From: a virus
Strand: one strand, 5' to 3'
Virus record (IMG/VR): IMGVR_UViG_3300027779_000080
Coordinates: 1 to 35,937 of that record
Length of the DNA stretch: 35,937 nucleotides
Shown: piece after piece, positions 1-9,996 of the stretch
How positions within the stretch are numbered: the first letter of the stretch is position 1
How the letters are laid out: each line of letters begins with the position of its first letter
Made by a program: the position numbers and the translations under genes
The notes under the pieces: model-generated
Told to the model about the DNA's origin: nothing
The model's input: only the letters and a program-made list of their open reading frames with translations
Databases searched by the model: none

Positions 1-3000
1 GCGGCGGTAAAACAGTTTCTTGGGCGTATGGCGGTTACAATCGCTTTTCTATTGAAGGTCTAAACTCATGTTATTCACCAGCCGTACCTGCGCCAGATTA
101 CAATATTACCGAACCAACAATTGAAGGAGTAGTAAAAGCAGGCCAAAAATTAACTTATGCCGGTGCAGAACATACTTTAAAATTAGGTGACATTGAATAC
201 GGTTCAAGTGTGAGATTTGATCATACTATTACGAATATAAATTATGATAATGGTTATACCTCCACTTTAGGGATGACTAAAACAACGGATTTCACCTCAT
301 CCGAATTTACGACTCATGTTGTATCTTCAACGGGTACAAAGGATCAAGGGTTAAAGGCAGATAATGGATATTATTACGCTCGGCCATTTCGTTTAACTTC
401 AACCCTTAATACAAATACTGTTGAAGATATGATTATTACAAATGAAGAAATGGTTTTTGAAGATATTCTCGTTATTGATGAACAAGGCCAAACTTTAATT
501 TTAAACGGGGGTTCACCATTTGGAACAGTAATCAAAGATTTTGTCGTTAAAACAGAAAGAATACAAAAAGATTCAACGGATAAAACAACTCTCCCGTCTT
601 CCCCGAATGGATTGTTTGAACCTAATTTGGAGATACGATTGCCAAAAGATGAAGATATTCCCGGTGAAATATTTGTCCGAGCAGGCCATGATAGAGTCCA
701 AGCATGGTCTAATAAATCGTGGGGCATGGGTGGCCTATCAGCACCTAACCCTCGCCCAGCAGGTGTGGCGGAAGCAAGCAATCAAGCATCTCAATTTGAC
801 ACGCATGACCGAATGTTGATTTTTCATTGTAAAAGAATTAAAGATATGGCCTTTAATCAAACAGTGGATGGCCTTGATTATAGCGGCGATAACATATTTT
901 CCGCAACAACAAGCGGAACAACAAGAATTTTCACAGCACATCGGGCAAGCGACCATGCAGAAAGAGGTGCGGTTCTAAATCAAACTACTAATGGAACAAC
1001 CACCGTCACTAAATATCCGCATCATCGTATTCGTTTTGGCCGTCAAGGACATACCTTTGTGACTCCAATTGGGCATAGGGGTACGCCAATAGCATATCGC
1101 AGGCAATTACACCGTTCTTTTGGTTCATCTTATTCATTGATGTTTGAAGCAAAAACCGAACATAAACACTTTGGTTTTGGAAACGGTGAAGCCACTAATT
1201 CAACTACTCGTTTCAATTTAGATACTTTAGAAACAAAAGGAGTATCGGGCTACACTACTAATGCAGGTTCTTTTTCAGGAGATGGTTTGCCAACAAATGA
1301 ACATTTAGTCGGTTCTCGTCTGCACCATCACAAAGCACATTATTCTTCAATAGCCCCCCGCACAAATTTGGATTATTTAATCGCACCGGGGCAAACACAA
1401 ACAAGGGTTGAAGGAACACCTCAAAAAGTGTCACAGGGAACACTGGTTGAAACTACAATAAGCACTAAAAAATACCCAACCCACCTTACATTAACAGATG
1501 CCTTATCGCTTACAAATAGGGCAAATACCGCAAGTGAATTTATGGTAAATGGCTTTCTCTTAGGTGAGCCTACAATGATGGGTGGGCGACCTGAACCTGC
1601 CGTTGCTATTCATGCGTCTTCTTTAGTAAATACACAATGGTTTGTTAGAGGGTTAAGCGAAGGGGCAATAGTGCCTCGCGCCGCAACAGAATTAGCAACA
1701 GTGCCTCCTTTGATTTTACATGACCCCGATCTATTGAATATGGCGGCTGTTCCTATATGGGTGAGTGGTACAACCTATACGGTTGCAGACAAACCTACTG
1801 ATATGGGATTAATGAAAGAAACTGATACTAAATCGGGGGCAACACCAGATGCTTTCTTATGTTCATGGCTTGCAGAATATAGCCACCCTGCGCTTTTAGG
1901 CACTTCAAGAGAACATTATTTGACTTTAAGGTATCGGGAGGCGGGGATGCCCCGTTCAACAAATTATCCAGCGACCAACGGATTGTTTTTACGAAATCAT
2001 TCCCCACAAACAACGGCTGGCTTGGCGGTTAATGCAGACCCCTTTGAAACTCTTTATGTCGCACAATGGAAACAAAATTATGGTTTTAATGGCTTGAATG
2101 CCGCAGGTCATGGCACAATAGAAGGCATCCGTTCCGCAGGTTCAGTTTTAATGGGGCATACTGGTTTAGCAGAACCGGAGGGAACTATGCAGATATTAGA
2201 TCCAATTGAAAATAGATTTGGGGTCGCTAATATGAGGAAAACAAGGGGAGAGGGGATTGGGGATGGACTTGACCCAAACCAAGACGGCGCACGATTAATT
2301 GTTGATACAGATACAGATGGCGTAGCCACAACAAAAATCAATTATTTGGTAAATCCCTTAACTGCAATTAATTATTCACGCCATTTGCCCGTTAGAGGGT
2401 GGGGGATTAGGGGTGGTTCTGATGCTCTCAATATGTTGGCTGGAACGCCAACTGAAACAACAGCAAGTATGGAGAGCATATTTGGGAATGGTCGTTTTGA
2501 TGGTGGAAAGGCGGATTGCATGAATCAAATCCCTGATGCAACAACGCATGGTTCACAATGGATGACCCCTACTGAAAAGGCTTTACACGCCCCTCAATCA
2601 ATGCCAATCGGTGTTATTATGTCGGGAGATACAGCAGAAGCGCATCGCTTTAGTAATGCTATTAGGAGAAGTAATTCACCGATTCTTTCATCCGATGAAC
2701 AGATGGGAATTGGCCGGAAATTAGGGCTACAATCATTTGGTTTGACAAATCCTACGGCCCTTGCTTCGGGGCATTGGGATTTGAAAGAGGATGAAGTGCG
2801 CCCTTCACAACTCACTGTTTCTAATTCAGTCCTTTGGTTAAAGGCGGATTCCTTAGATTTACAAGACGGAGAAGCCGTCACATCTTGGGCTGATGCTACG
2901 GGTAATGGCAGAACCTTTGTTCAAGGAACGGCTTCGGCACAACCTAAATTCATAGCGTCGGATGGAGATTTTAATGATCACCCTGTTGTTGATTGTGACG

Positions 3001-6000
3001 GCGGAGATAAATTAGCGATGGCTTCTTTTGATGCCGCATTGAATACAAACGAATTTACTTTATTTGTTGTTGCGGCATCTGATACAGATGGCGGTTCACA
3101 TCAAGGTATTATTGAATCACGATCCGCTTCACCAGTCACAAGATCCGGTTTCAACCTATATGCTAAATGGTCTGGAACGAACCAATGGTCTTATTGGTGG
3201 GGGGGAAATACCGGATGGGGGCAAATGAATTCCTCCACGACTCTAACTTTGAGCAAACCAGATATAGTGACGGCTACGATGAGTGGAGGGGATGGCGCGG
3301 GGGCTACCGCTACACAAACATTGAGAATTAATGGGGCGCAAGAAGCAACAGGAACAAGTGCTTTTTGGAAATCAACTGCTGACCCGACACAGGTTGGTAA
3401 TGTACCGACTTCTTATTTTTTGAATGGACAAATTGCTGAAATTATACAATATGATAGGGCTTTGACAACCGCCGAGGTTTCATCCGTTGAAGCCTATTTA
3501 TCTTTGAAATATGCAAAAACATTACATTCTTCGCATTCACATTCACAATCGGCATTAAATATGCTTCCGCAAAACAAAGGTTTAGACCCATTTATTGATT
3601 TGGTGCAATATACTGGTTCAGCATCATATCCACAGACCGAATCTAAAGCGGCTACTAATGTGGCAACGGAGGCTGTAATTGGGTCAATACAAAGATGGAC
3701 ACCCAGCGCAGATACAACTAATTTTTATACTCTAAAGGGTAATGCCTTGCATACAAATGCGGCTTCGGTTGCATCTAATACCACTGACACACACTATCCT
3801 ATAACTGGATGGGGGATTAAAAACGCATATGCCGCCGCACCTATTCCTTTATCTGAAATTACCGACCACCGGCAAATTCAATCAAGGGGTGAACCGAGAA
3901 TGGGATTGGTGATGGAGGTTGAATCTGAACGAAATGAATCAAAGCGTTCTGAATATCAAATTACAGGCACAAAGGCAATTTCTTTGCATAGTGATTTAGC
4001 GATAGGGCAACAATTCCCTGTATTGCCAGCATGGGGGAATAAAACAAGTCGCCGTTATGTTGGTATGACTTCAGGAACAAGAGCCGCACCAACAGGGGGT
4101 GCATTGTATTCAACGCCTACTGTTTCTATGAGCCATGAAAAGCCGTTTTGGTCGCCGGATTCAAATAAATTAAAAGGGGCTATTACCGTTTCAAATGATA
4201 CTGTACGCATTGATGCACAAACTCATGGCATGGATTATTGGTCTGTGCGAGGTTCTGCTGATTTACCTTCATGGGGGGGAGTATATATTCTTAGAAAAAC
4301 ATATATGAATCGGGATGAAGAATCGGGGAATAATGAAACCACAGTGGATGGTTCTTCTTTAGCACAATCGCATCAACCACAGCGCAAATATATTGATTAT
4401 GTAGTCCGATTAGTCCGGCCTTTGAAAATGTATGGTTGGGCATCAAACCTACAAAGTGATGGCTGGGTATTGGGTGCTAATGCTTCAACTACTAATTCCG
4501 GCGGTTTAGGGTTTCAACCATTTACGCGTGATAAACGATATGGTGTTTTTGAGATCAATGATAGTAAAGCATTAGGGTCTATTGAAGTCTTATCTTCTGC
4601 AAATGGCGCATTAGAAATTGAATGGCCCGATGCCAATGAACAATCAGCAGTATTTCACTTAATTCCTTCTGCTAATATGCTTCAACATTTTAAATCCGAC
4701 GCACATAGAAAATTAGAAGGAACATGGAATGCGGAGATTGAAGCAAGGTATTCTCAATCAACGCATTCAGGTGGCAAAGAAACGCTTTATCAATCCGAAT
4801 CTGATTATGAAATAGATGGCACAGGAAATGCTGGTGATTATGCAAAACGAAACAGTGAATATAAATTAGAACAGCAAGATACAATGCTTAGAGATTATCC
4901 ATCAGTTATAGCGAAACAAACTTTTAATGGCGGCGGGGCTACTACTCGCACATATTTATTAGACCAAGCAGTTAGTTTGCCATCATCTGGTAGTTTAAGT
5001 GTAATGGGTAAAACCAATAAATTGACCTATACAAGCGTATCAGGTCGCATGATTAAAGGGGTCAATAATCTAATTGTTGATTATGTTCATGGCGACATAT
5101 TATATCTAAACGATGGTTCAACTGGTCTTCAAACTTATGCAAATAAAATATCAATGACCCCCGCTTTACCTACTGCACCTTCATTCGTGGATAATGCCAT
5201 TGTTTTGAATAAAGTGACTGAAACAGTATGGAGGCGATATAATTCAACTTTAGATAAAATCTCAAAAACGAGTTTAACTTATAGAGGATTACTTGAATAT
5301 AGCCCAGCCGATTTCATAATGGCATCTCAAAGACCTTTGTTATTAACTGATGGACATAACGGGGGAGTAGTTAGTGAACCCAGCAGGTCATCTATTCAAA
5401 TTGATGGACAAGATACAGACGGTGCATTTTTCCCGCCTTATATTTTTGATTCTGGAGGAAAGATGTGGCGGGTAGCGGGGATCGATAAATCAAGCAAGGT
5501 GATAACACTTCGTAATATGGGTGATGAATTAATTTCTAAGGTGGTTTCTATCGGAGAGGTTCTAACAGGGCAACATGGCTATATTGGAATTAGGACAAGC
5601 GATGCGGCCTTGAATTTGTTAAATGATGCCGCAGGTAATGTTCAAGGATTTTTGCCTGCGCCATCTGCTTCACTTTTGGGTGCATCAATGAAGACTTCAA
5701 ATACTCTCGGCGCAAATCCGGCACTTCGTTTAATGAAAAATCATAGCGGGGAATATGTCTCTCGTCAAATTAAAGGGCTAAATATACTTGATGTGATCAA
5801 ATCCCTCACTGAAATGGATGGTCGGCAATTGGTTCTTGAAAACAATGGAATGATGATATATTCAAGCAAAGTGTTCAATGAATCAAATATCAAAATCGGA
5901 CTTGATAGTGGGGCGCAAGATATTCAAGTGAGCAAAATGTTTGATTCGCCAAATCAAGTAATTGTAGTCGGAGATGTGGTGGCAGACAATGAGCAGGTTC

Positions 6001-6605
6001 AAGTGACGGTAAAAGACCTTGAGAAAATGAAAAATGCAAGTGGGGGCGGTTCTAATAATTTAGTTAGGACTCTTCGGAAAGAGATACCGGGATTAAAAAC
6101 AAATAAAGAAGCATTAAGGGTTGCTAAAGCATTGTTAAGTCGTGCTGAAAATGGTGCGCCATTAATTACAATCAATGGTTTGCTAAAGGCTTCATCTATC
6201 ACACCGGGAGATATTATTAATATTAATTTACCAACGCATGGGGTAAGGGGGAGTTTTGGTGTTTTTGAGGCCACAAATATTCAAAGCACAGGCCAAACTA
6301 ATTTGATTGTTGCTCAATATGAAAAGGGTATTGAAGGGCTATTATCTGATATTCAAACGGCCACTGGCAATTCCTCATCAACGCAAAACCAAGCAAACAA
6401 AAAGAATGAATTGACAGAAATTGCTTTGACGGGTTCTGTTAAAATAATTGCAGTAGCCAAAGTCTATATGCGTATCAACAATAAGCAGAAATTCATAATA
6501 GGGGCTAAATATGATGGCGGTTTGGGTAAAATCGGTGTTAGGGATAGTAATAAACGAGCGAAGCCTCTCGGTCAATCTAAGAGCCGGTTCTTTGAGGTGA
6601 AATAA
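1..6605 (+). CDS. Giant tail/baseplate structural protein, 5' end outside window
   Basis: The frame is open from base 3 to the stop at 6603-6605, so at least 2200 residues are present and the true start lies upstream; a GTG at 210 is in frame but is only an internal codon. A concanavalin/LamG-like domain is encoded at about 2815-3525: it opens with VLWLKADSLDLQDG, continues with GNGRTFVQ, and ends with GQIAEIIQYDRALTTAEVSS followed by YLSLKYAKTL, the classic closing strand and helix of such domains. The last 280 residues (about 5750-6600), with LNILDVIKSLTEMDGRQL and SSITPGDIININL, look like the hub-type folds of phage tail tip or baseplate proteins (inference). There is no signal peptide or membrane segment in what is visible. 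It overlaps the next gene by one base (TAATG). The likely role is a virion tail component binding glycans or the host surface. The structural assignment is fairly sure; the exact tail position is not. Confidence 0.75.
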   Translation, partial: GGKTVSWAYGGYNRFSIEGLNSCYSPAVPAPDYNITEPTIEGVVKAGQKLTYAGAEHTLKLGDIEYGSSVRFDHTITNINYDNGYTSTLGMTKTTDFTSSEFTTHVVSSTGTKDQGLKADNGYYYARPFRLTSTLNTNTVEDMIITNEEMVFEDILVIDEQGQTLILNGGSPFGTVIKDFVVKTERIQKDSTDKTTLPSSPNGLFEPNLEIRLPKDEDIPGEIFVRAGHDRVQAWSNKSWGMGGLSAPNPRPAGVAEASNQASQFDTHDRMLIFHCKRIKDMAFNQTVDGLDYSGDNIFSATTSGTTRIFTAHRASDHAERGAVLNQTTNGTTTVTKYPHHRIRFGRQGHTFVTPIGHRGTPIAYRRQLHRSFGSSYSLMFEAKTEHKHFGFGNGEATNSTTRFNLDTLETKGVSGYTTNAGSFSGDGLPTNEHLVGSRLHHHKAHYSSIAPRTNLDYLIAPGQTQTRVEGTPQKVSQGTLVETTISTKKYPTHLTLTDALSLTNRANTASEFMVNGFLLGEPTMMGGRPEPAVAIHASSLVNTQWFVRGLSEGAIVPRAATELATVPPLILHDPDLLNMAAVPIWVSGTTYTVADKPTDMGLMKETDTKSGATPDAFLCSWLAEYSHPALLGTSREHYLTLRYREAGMPRSTNYPATNGLFLRNHSPQTTAGLAVNADPFETLYVAQWKQNYGFNGLNAAGHGTIEGIRSAGSVLMGHTGLAEPEGTMQILDPIENRFGVANMRKTRGEGIGDGLDPNQDGARLIVDTDTDGVATTKINYLVNPLTAINYSRHLPVRGWGIRGGSDALNMLAGTPTETTASMESIFGNGRFDGGKADCMNQIPDATTHGSQWMTPTEKALHAPQSMPIGVIMSGDTAEAHRFSNAIRRSNSPILSSDEQMGIGRKLGLQSFGLTNPTALASGHWDLKEDEVRPSQLTVSNSVLWLKADSLDLQDGEAVTSWADATGNGRTFVQGTASAQPKFIASDGDFNDHPVVDCDGGDKLAMASFDAALNTNEFTLFVVAASDTDGGSHQGIIESRSASPVTRSGFNLYAKWSGTNQWSYWWGGNTGWGQMNSSTTLTLSKPDIVTATMSGGDGAGATATQTLRINGAQEATGTSAFWKSTADPTQVGNVPTSYFLNGQIAEIIQYDRALTTAEVSSVEAYLSLKYAKTLHSSHSHSQSALNMLPQNKGLDPFIDLVQYTGSASYPQTESKAATNVATEAVIGSIQRWTPSADTTNFYTLKGNALHTNAASVASNTTDTHYPITGWGIKNAYAAAPIPLSEITDHRQIQSRGEPRMGLVMEVESERNESKRSEYQITGTKAISLHSDLAIGQQFPVLPAWGNKTSRRYVGMTSGTRAAPTGGALYSTPTVSMSHEKPFWSPDSNKLKGAITVSNDTVRIDAQTHGMDYWSVRGSADLPSWGGVYILRKTYMNRDEESGNNETTVDGSSLAQSHQPQRKYIDYVVRLVRPLKMYGWASNLQSDGWVLGANASTTNSGGLGFQPFTRDKRYGVFEINDSKALGSIEVLSSANGALEIEWPDANEQSAVFHLIPSANMLQHFKSDAHRKLEGTWNAEIEARYSQSTHSGGKETLYQSESDYEIDGTGNAGDYAKRNSEYKLEQQDTMLRDYPSVIAKQTFNGGGATTRTYLLDQAVSLPSSGSLSVMGKTNKLTYTSVSGRMIKGVNNLIVDYVHGDILYLNDGSTGLQTYANKISMTPALPTAPSFVDNAIVLNKVTETVWRRYNSTLDKISKTSLTYRGLLEYSPADFIMASQRPLLLTDGHNGGVVSEPSRSSIQIDGQDTDGAFFPPYIFDSGGKMWRVAGIDKSSKVITLRNMGDELISKVVSIGEVLTGQHGYIGIRTSDAALNLLNDAAGNVQGFLPAPSASLLGASMKTSNTLGANPALRLMKNHSGEYVSRQIKGLNILDVIKSLTEMDGRQLVLENNGMMIYSSKVFNESNIKIGLDSGAQDIQVSKMFDSPNQVIVVGDVVADNEQVQVTVKDLEKMKNASGGGSNNLVRTLRKEIPGLKTNKEALRVAKALLSRAENGAPLITINGLLKASSITPGDIININLPTHGVRGSFGVFEATNIQSTGQTNLIVAQYEKGIEGLLSDIQTATGNSSSTQNQANKKNELTEIALTGSVKIIAVAKVYMRINNKQKFIIGAKYDGGLGKIGVRDSNKRAKPLGQSKSRFFEVK

Positions 6606-6946
6606 TGCCAGTTTTAGATTCAATAAAGGCCGCATTAACGGATCATTTACAAACGCTGATTACAAAAATTAGTCTTGGTTCATCTGGTGGCGATGCTTCT
6701 TCAAGGGATTCAGGGGTTGGCAATAGTCAATTAACGGTGACTCCAGAAATCAGTCGGGTTGATGATAGGACTATTGCGATAACTGCTATTTTTGATACCC
6801 AGCAATTGGCTGTGAATGAAATCATGGAGTTAGCACTACATGGTGATACTTCTTTAGATACACCCGCCTTTCGCTCAACCTTTTTACCTATTACAAAGGA
6901 CTCAAATACCGAAGTGAGAATTGATGTATTAATGGAGGTGCGATAA
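6605..6946 (+). CDS. Small tail-associated structural protein
   Basis: A 113-residue protein starting at ATG 6605, which overlaps the preceding stop as TAATG; GAGGTG at 6595-6600 sits 5 bases upstream and fixes the start. The N-terminus is helical (PVLDSIKAALTDHLQTLI). The rest alternates short beta strands and ends with FLPITKDSNTEVRIDVLMEV, a pattern that resembles the small beta-rich tail/baseplate proteins of phages with a strand pair around 'F.P..K....E.R'. It lies between the giant tail protein and a fibre-like protein, overlapping both by one base, so co-translation and shared function in the tail are likely. No enzymatic motif is visible. The product name rests mainly on context. Confidence 0.6.
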   Translation: MPVLDSIKAALTDHLQTLITKISLGSSGGDASSRDSGVGNSQLTVTPEISRVDDRTIAITAIFDTQQLAVNEIMELALHGDTSLDTPAFRSTFLPITKDSNTEVRIDVLMEVR

Positions 6947-8103
6947 TGGGTGCAACGAATCTCGCAGAAGGACATTTGAAGACGGCCACTGGTATATCTT
7001 ATCAAGCAGATGGATTACGAGACAGCGATGTTTTATCAAGTCCGACCTTAACTAATTTTGTTGAAAGGGGGCTAAACAATGGAGTTTTGCCAATTACTAT
7101 GAATAATTACCATGATACGGCGCGTAATGACCCTACAACGGGGAATTGTATAGTCCGTTTAAATGGCTCATTAGGGAGTGCGACACAGGTTATTGTTGAT
7201 GCTGGAACAGTCTTATTAGATGGTATGTATTATTCAATTGCCCAAACAACCTATACTGTATCAACAAACACAGCAAACCTTCATTCAACACATTCAGCCA
7301 CAGCAATAGCAAATCCATCTGGTACAAACGATGAAGCGATTATGCTTGTTGTTGTTGATCCTCGCAAGCCGAACAATGTCTCTTTGATTTTTGGCTCTTT
7401 TGTTGATACTGCATCTGGGCTATATCCCTCATCCCCTTCTGCTCATTTAGACCGTCAATCAGTAGTTTTGGCATCTTTACGCGTTGGCAAGGGTTCAAGT
7501 GCAGTAGTAATTGTAGGCGTTGAAGATAAGCGCACATTCTATCGGGCTGGGCCATATCCCTTAGCAAAAACAATTGTAGCGGGTGGTAGTGGTTCACCCG
7601 CACACCTCCGTAATGACTTCGTTTCTGGATTCAATGCGGCTAATCTCCCTCTTGCTGGATTAGGAAACATATATGCTCGCGATCCAGCCGGTTTTCATGG
7701 AGGGGTTGAACATGGGTCTGGACAAACACATTTATTCTATCAAGGCGATATAGGAAGTGGCACTTTAGCCGGTGGTGGTGGTTCTTATCAAATCACGCCC
7801 GTTCATCGTGTTTCCCGATGGCATGGCACTTATGCCGCTTTAACGGCGGGGAGGATTACATTTGGTACGGAGATTTTGTTTGCCCCTCTCCGAAGTGAAG
7901 AAGCAGGGCAACCGGGATATTTGGTTGAAATTCAAATGTATGCAAACGCCACTGGCGGTTTATCCCGCACATTAATTCAAGGCGTGGATTATACCATTGA
8001 TGCAAATTTAATTACTATTTCAAATCCTTCCGGCTGGGCAACCGCCGCAGGTTCATTGACTCATATTCATTTAACATATGTTCATTCTTGCCATCACGCA
8101 TGA
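6946..8103 (+). CDS. Tail fibre / receptor-binding-like structural protein
   Basis: A 385-residue protein starting at ATG 6946; GGAGGTG at 6934-6940 lies 5 bases upstream and the ATG overlaps the previous stop. The N-terminal 150 residues include a run rich in Thr, Asn and small residues with predicted beta strands (VIVDAGTVLLDGMYYSIAQT), a pattern seen in phage fibre or baseplate-attached proteins that carry a 'value plus unit' beta repeat. The C-terminal part has Gly-rich turns (GTLAGGGGSYQI) and finishes with a beta domain ending in LTHIHLTYVHSCHHA, whose Cys-His cluster could bind metal. No signal peptide is present. It is the third of three tightly coupled rightward genes and is probably the distal tail protein. 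No database family can be named from reading alone. Confidence 0.6.
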   Translation: MGATNLAEGHLKTATGISYQADGLRDSDVLSSPTLTNFVERGLNNGVLPITMNNYHDTARNDPTTGNCIVRLNGSLGSATQVIVDAGTVLLDGMYYSIAQTTYTVSTNTANLHSTHSATAIANPSGTNDEAIMLVVVDPRKPNNVSLIFGSFVDTASGLYPSSPSAHLDRQSVVLASLRVGKGSSAVVIVGVEDKRTFYRAGPYPLAKTIVAGGSGSPAHLRNDFVSGFNAANLPLAGLGNIYARDPAGFHGGVEHGSGQTHLFYQGDIGSGTLAGGGGSYQITPVHRVSRWHGTYAALTAGRITFGTEILFAPLRSEEAGQPGYLVEIQMYANATGGLSRTLIQGVDYTIDANLITISNPSGWATAAGSLTHIHLTYVHSCHHA

Positions 8104-8113
8104 GGTGTCTTAA

Positions 8114-8296
8114 TTGGAGAAGAAATACCGCAATAAAATATCACAGGTTTGCCCTCAATGTGATAAAAGTGTTTTAGCAATACGCATTAACGGTTTTTAT
8201 TCAGGTGATCGGGATAGAGTCTTCTTATGGGAATGCCCTCTTTGTGCTAATGTATGGCGGGGCGCAAGACCCGAATTAAAGAACACTTTGATTTAA
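8114..8296 (+). CDS. Small zinc-ribbon protein
   Basis: A 60-residue protein with a TTG start at 8114; GAGGTG at 8102-8107 lies 6 bases upstream, which supports the unusual start. It has two zinc-knuckle pairs, CPQC (residues 13-16) and CPLC (41-44), spaced 24 residues apart as in a single zinc ribbon, with the second one followed by NVWRG. It is the last gene of the rightward unit and ends only 3 bases before the stop of the convergent leftward unit. Function is unknown; small zinc ribbons of this kind can bind nucleic acid or partner proteins. Confidence 0.7.
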   Translation: MEKKYRNKISQVCPQCDKSVLAIRINGFYSGDRDRVFLWECPLCANVWRGARPELKNTLI

Positions 8297-8299
8297 GTT

Positions 8300-9988
8300 T
8301 CACCTATTTGAAGACGCTCTTGTACCACCAGCACCCAATTGCCTTCGCATGGCTGGTCTAAAGTTTCCTCTCGCTTGATTTCGCTTGTATCTTTTTTGGG
8401 TACGCTCTCTCTTTACTTTGCGCCCTATGCCCCATGCTTTTGCTTTACCCTGCCTGTATGGTCGGTCACTGATATTGCTTCGTGAATAGCCTTTGAATTT
8501 GCCCTTTTTTGTAATAGAATCCCAAGCGGTCTTAAACGGGTCTGCTGATGCGGCTATGTCATGCCAGTCGGCATTACTATTGCTGGTGCAGGCATCCCAT
8601 TCTGCTAAAATGCGTTTATCTCTTTCAGCCACCCTTCGGTGATTATCCATATTTGTATGTGTTCCTGTACCCATTGGCGTTTCTAACATTAGTCTAAAAT
8701 TATCACAAGGCAACTTCGCCAAACTATCTCTCAAAGTTTGAGCATTTCCGGGAGATAAATTACCAGATTCAGTCCACGCTTGAGCCACTTTTTCTTTTGC
8801 CTCCGTACAACAAGGGTCGTCTTTTTCATCCATTTGGACTTCGGGCAATTCTTCTTCGCGTTCCATGTGATCAAGTGCGCTTGTTTGTGAAAATGCAATT
8901 GCATTTGCTTGTTCTGGACTTATTTCATCCATCCAACCTTTGACAAGTAAATCCCATGTGGATTCAAAGGGGTTTTCACTTTTTTTTGGAAACCATTCAA
9001 AATCATCTATGTTGTGCATAACGGCTTCTGGCTTTACATTTTTACCTTGATTATAATTATTATATCTGTCTGGCCGATTTATGATTTCAGTTTTAAAACC
9101 ATGTTTCTCATACATTGGGGTGACGGATGGATGATTAAAAGCAACAATTGGCATTCCTTCTGCCGCCTGTTCGCCTACTAATTCGGCCAATAATTTTTGT
9201 TGTTCTTCACTCATATTATGGTCGTAATTAGCCCCCTCCCCGCCAGCATAAGGTGAATCAATCACCCCAAAATCATCATCCGGATCCATAGGTAATTTGA
9301 AAAAATCTTCAAAGGACATACCGCCTCTTATGTCATAATTTTCATAAACTGGCGCAAACTCCCCCAAATCTCTTTGTTTAGGTTCTTTAAATTCCGGTGC
9401 ATTTGATGTTTGATTTGCATATCCTTGAGAATTCATACGGGGGTCGCCTCTCCATGCTAACCTTTGAAATTGCGCCCATTTTTCAATCATCTTTCTATGC
9501 TCGTCTGGTGTCAAGCCACCTGCTAACTTCTCTCTTCTGATAAAATCATTTAAAGAATCAGGCTGTAAGTTTTTCCAAGAAGTATCAAATTTTCCTTGTT
9601 TCCTCCCCCTCGGCGTTCCGCCTCGTATTTGTTCGTAATAGGTTTTATTGTCAATCACTCCATCTTCATTAAGAAAGGGTTCGTTGTCCACGACCATATC
9701 ATTATCCTTTATGCGGTTAAAATAATCGCCGACAAATCGGTTATAATCTGCAACCAAAGCCCTGCCACCGGGATTTATATTTGAAGAAACATTTAACCCC
9801 CCCATAAAAGGTTCAAGGGTTCTTCTCAAACCGCCTGTTTTTTTAGAAGGAGTCTGTGAAAACATACGGCGTAATGGGCCATTATAACGGCGATGGTTTT
9901 TGCTACCAGTGTATTTAGTCGGCCCATCAAACCTTTTCCCAGAAAAATCATTCCGAATTGATTCAAATTGTTTCGGGTCTATCGGCAT
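8300..9988 (-). CDS. D12-class (Dam-like) DNA adenine methyltransferase with two tag motifs and a basic tail
   Basis: Starts at ATG 9988 (562 residues) behind GAGGGG at 9993-9998; a GTG at 10000 gives four more residues but lacks such a site. The N-terminal domain has the S-adenosylmethionine motif LEPFMGGLNV (EPFMGG at residues 59-64) followed by ALVADYNRFVGDYFNRIK, and the catalytic motif DSPY (244-247, normally DPPY), then MYEKHGF. This is the D12/Dam N6-adenine methyltransferase layout. After the enzyme come about 230 residues not found in ordinary Dam proteins: two copies of the motif shared with the next five genes, NPFESTWDLLVK (339-350) and DPFKTAWDSITKK (483-495), separated by a helical Cys-containing stretch, and a C-terminal tail very rich in Arg and Lys (from about 495). 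The tail suggests nucleic-acid binding. Co-packaging or docking of the enzyme through the tags is inference. Confidence 0.75.
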   Translation of the reverse strand: MPIDPKQFESIRNDFSGKRFDGPTKYTGSKNHRRYNGPLRRMFSQTPSKKTGGLRRTLEPFMGGLNVSSNINPGGRALVADYNRFVGDYFNRIKDNDMVVDNEPFLNEDGVIDNKTYYEQIRGGTPRGRKQGKFDTSWKNLQPDSLNDFIRREKLAGGLTPDEHRKMIEKWAQFQRLAWRGDPRMNSQGYANQTSNAPEFKEPKQRDLGEFAPVYENYDIRGGMSFEDFFKLPMDPDDDFGVIDSPYAGGEGANYDHNMSEEQQKLLAELVGEQAAEGMPIVAFNHPSVTPMYEKHGFKTEIINRPDRYNNYNQGKNVKPEAVMHNIDDFEWFPKKSENPFESTWDLLVKGWMDEISPEQANAIAFSQTSALDHMEREEELPEVQMDEKDDPCCTEAKEKVAQAWTESGNLSPGNAQTLRDSLAKLPCDNFRLMLETPMGTGTHTNMDNHRRVAERDKRILAEWDACTSNSNADWHDIAASADPFKTAWDSITKKGKFKGYSRSNISDRPYRQGKAKAWGIGRKVKRERTQKRYKRNQARGNFRPAMRRQLGAGGTRASSNR

Positions 9989-9996
9989 AAAACCCC

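Noticed and set aside
2594-2881. Long antisense frames within the giant tail gene
   Set aside because: They are shadows of the strongly coding opposite frame, with no ribosome-binding site or domain.
210-6605. GTG at 210 as the start of the giant tail protein
   Set aside because: The frame is open to the left edge with sensible protein sequence before it and there is no ribosome-binding site, so the gene continues upstream.
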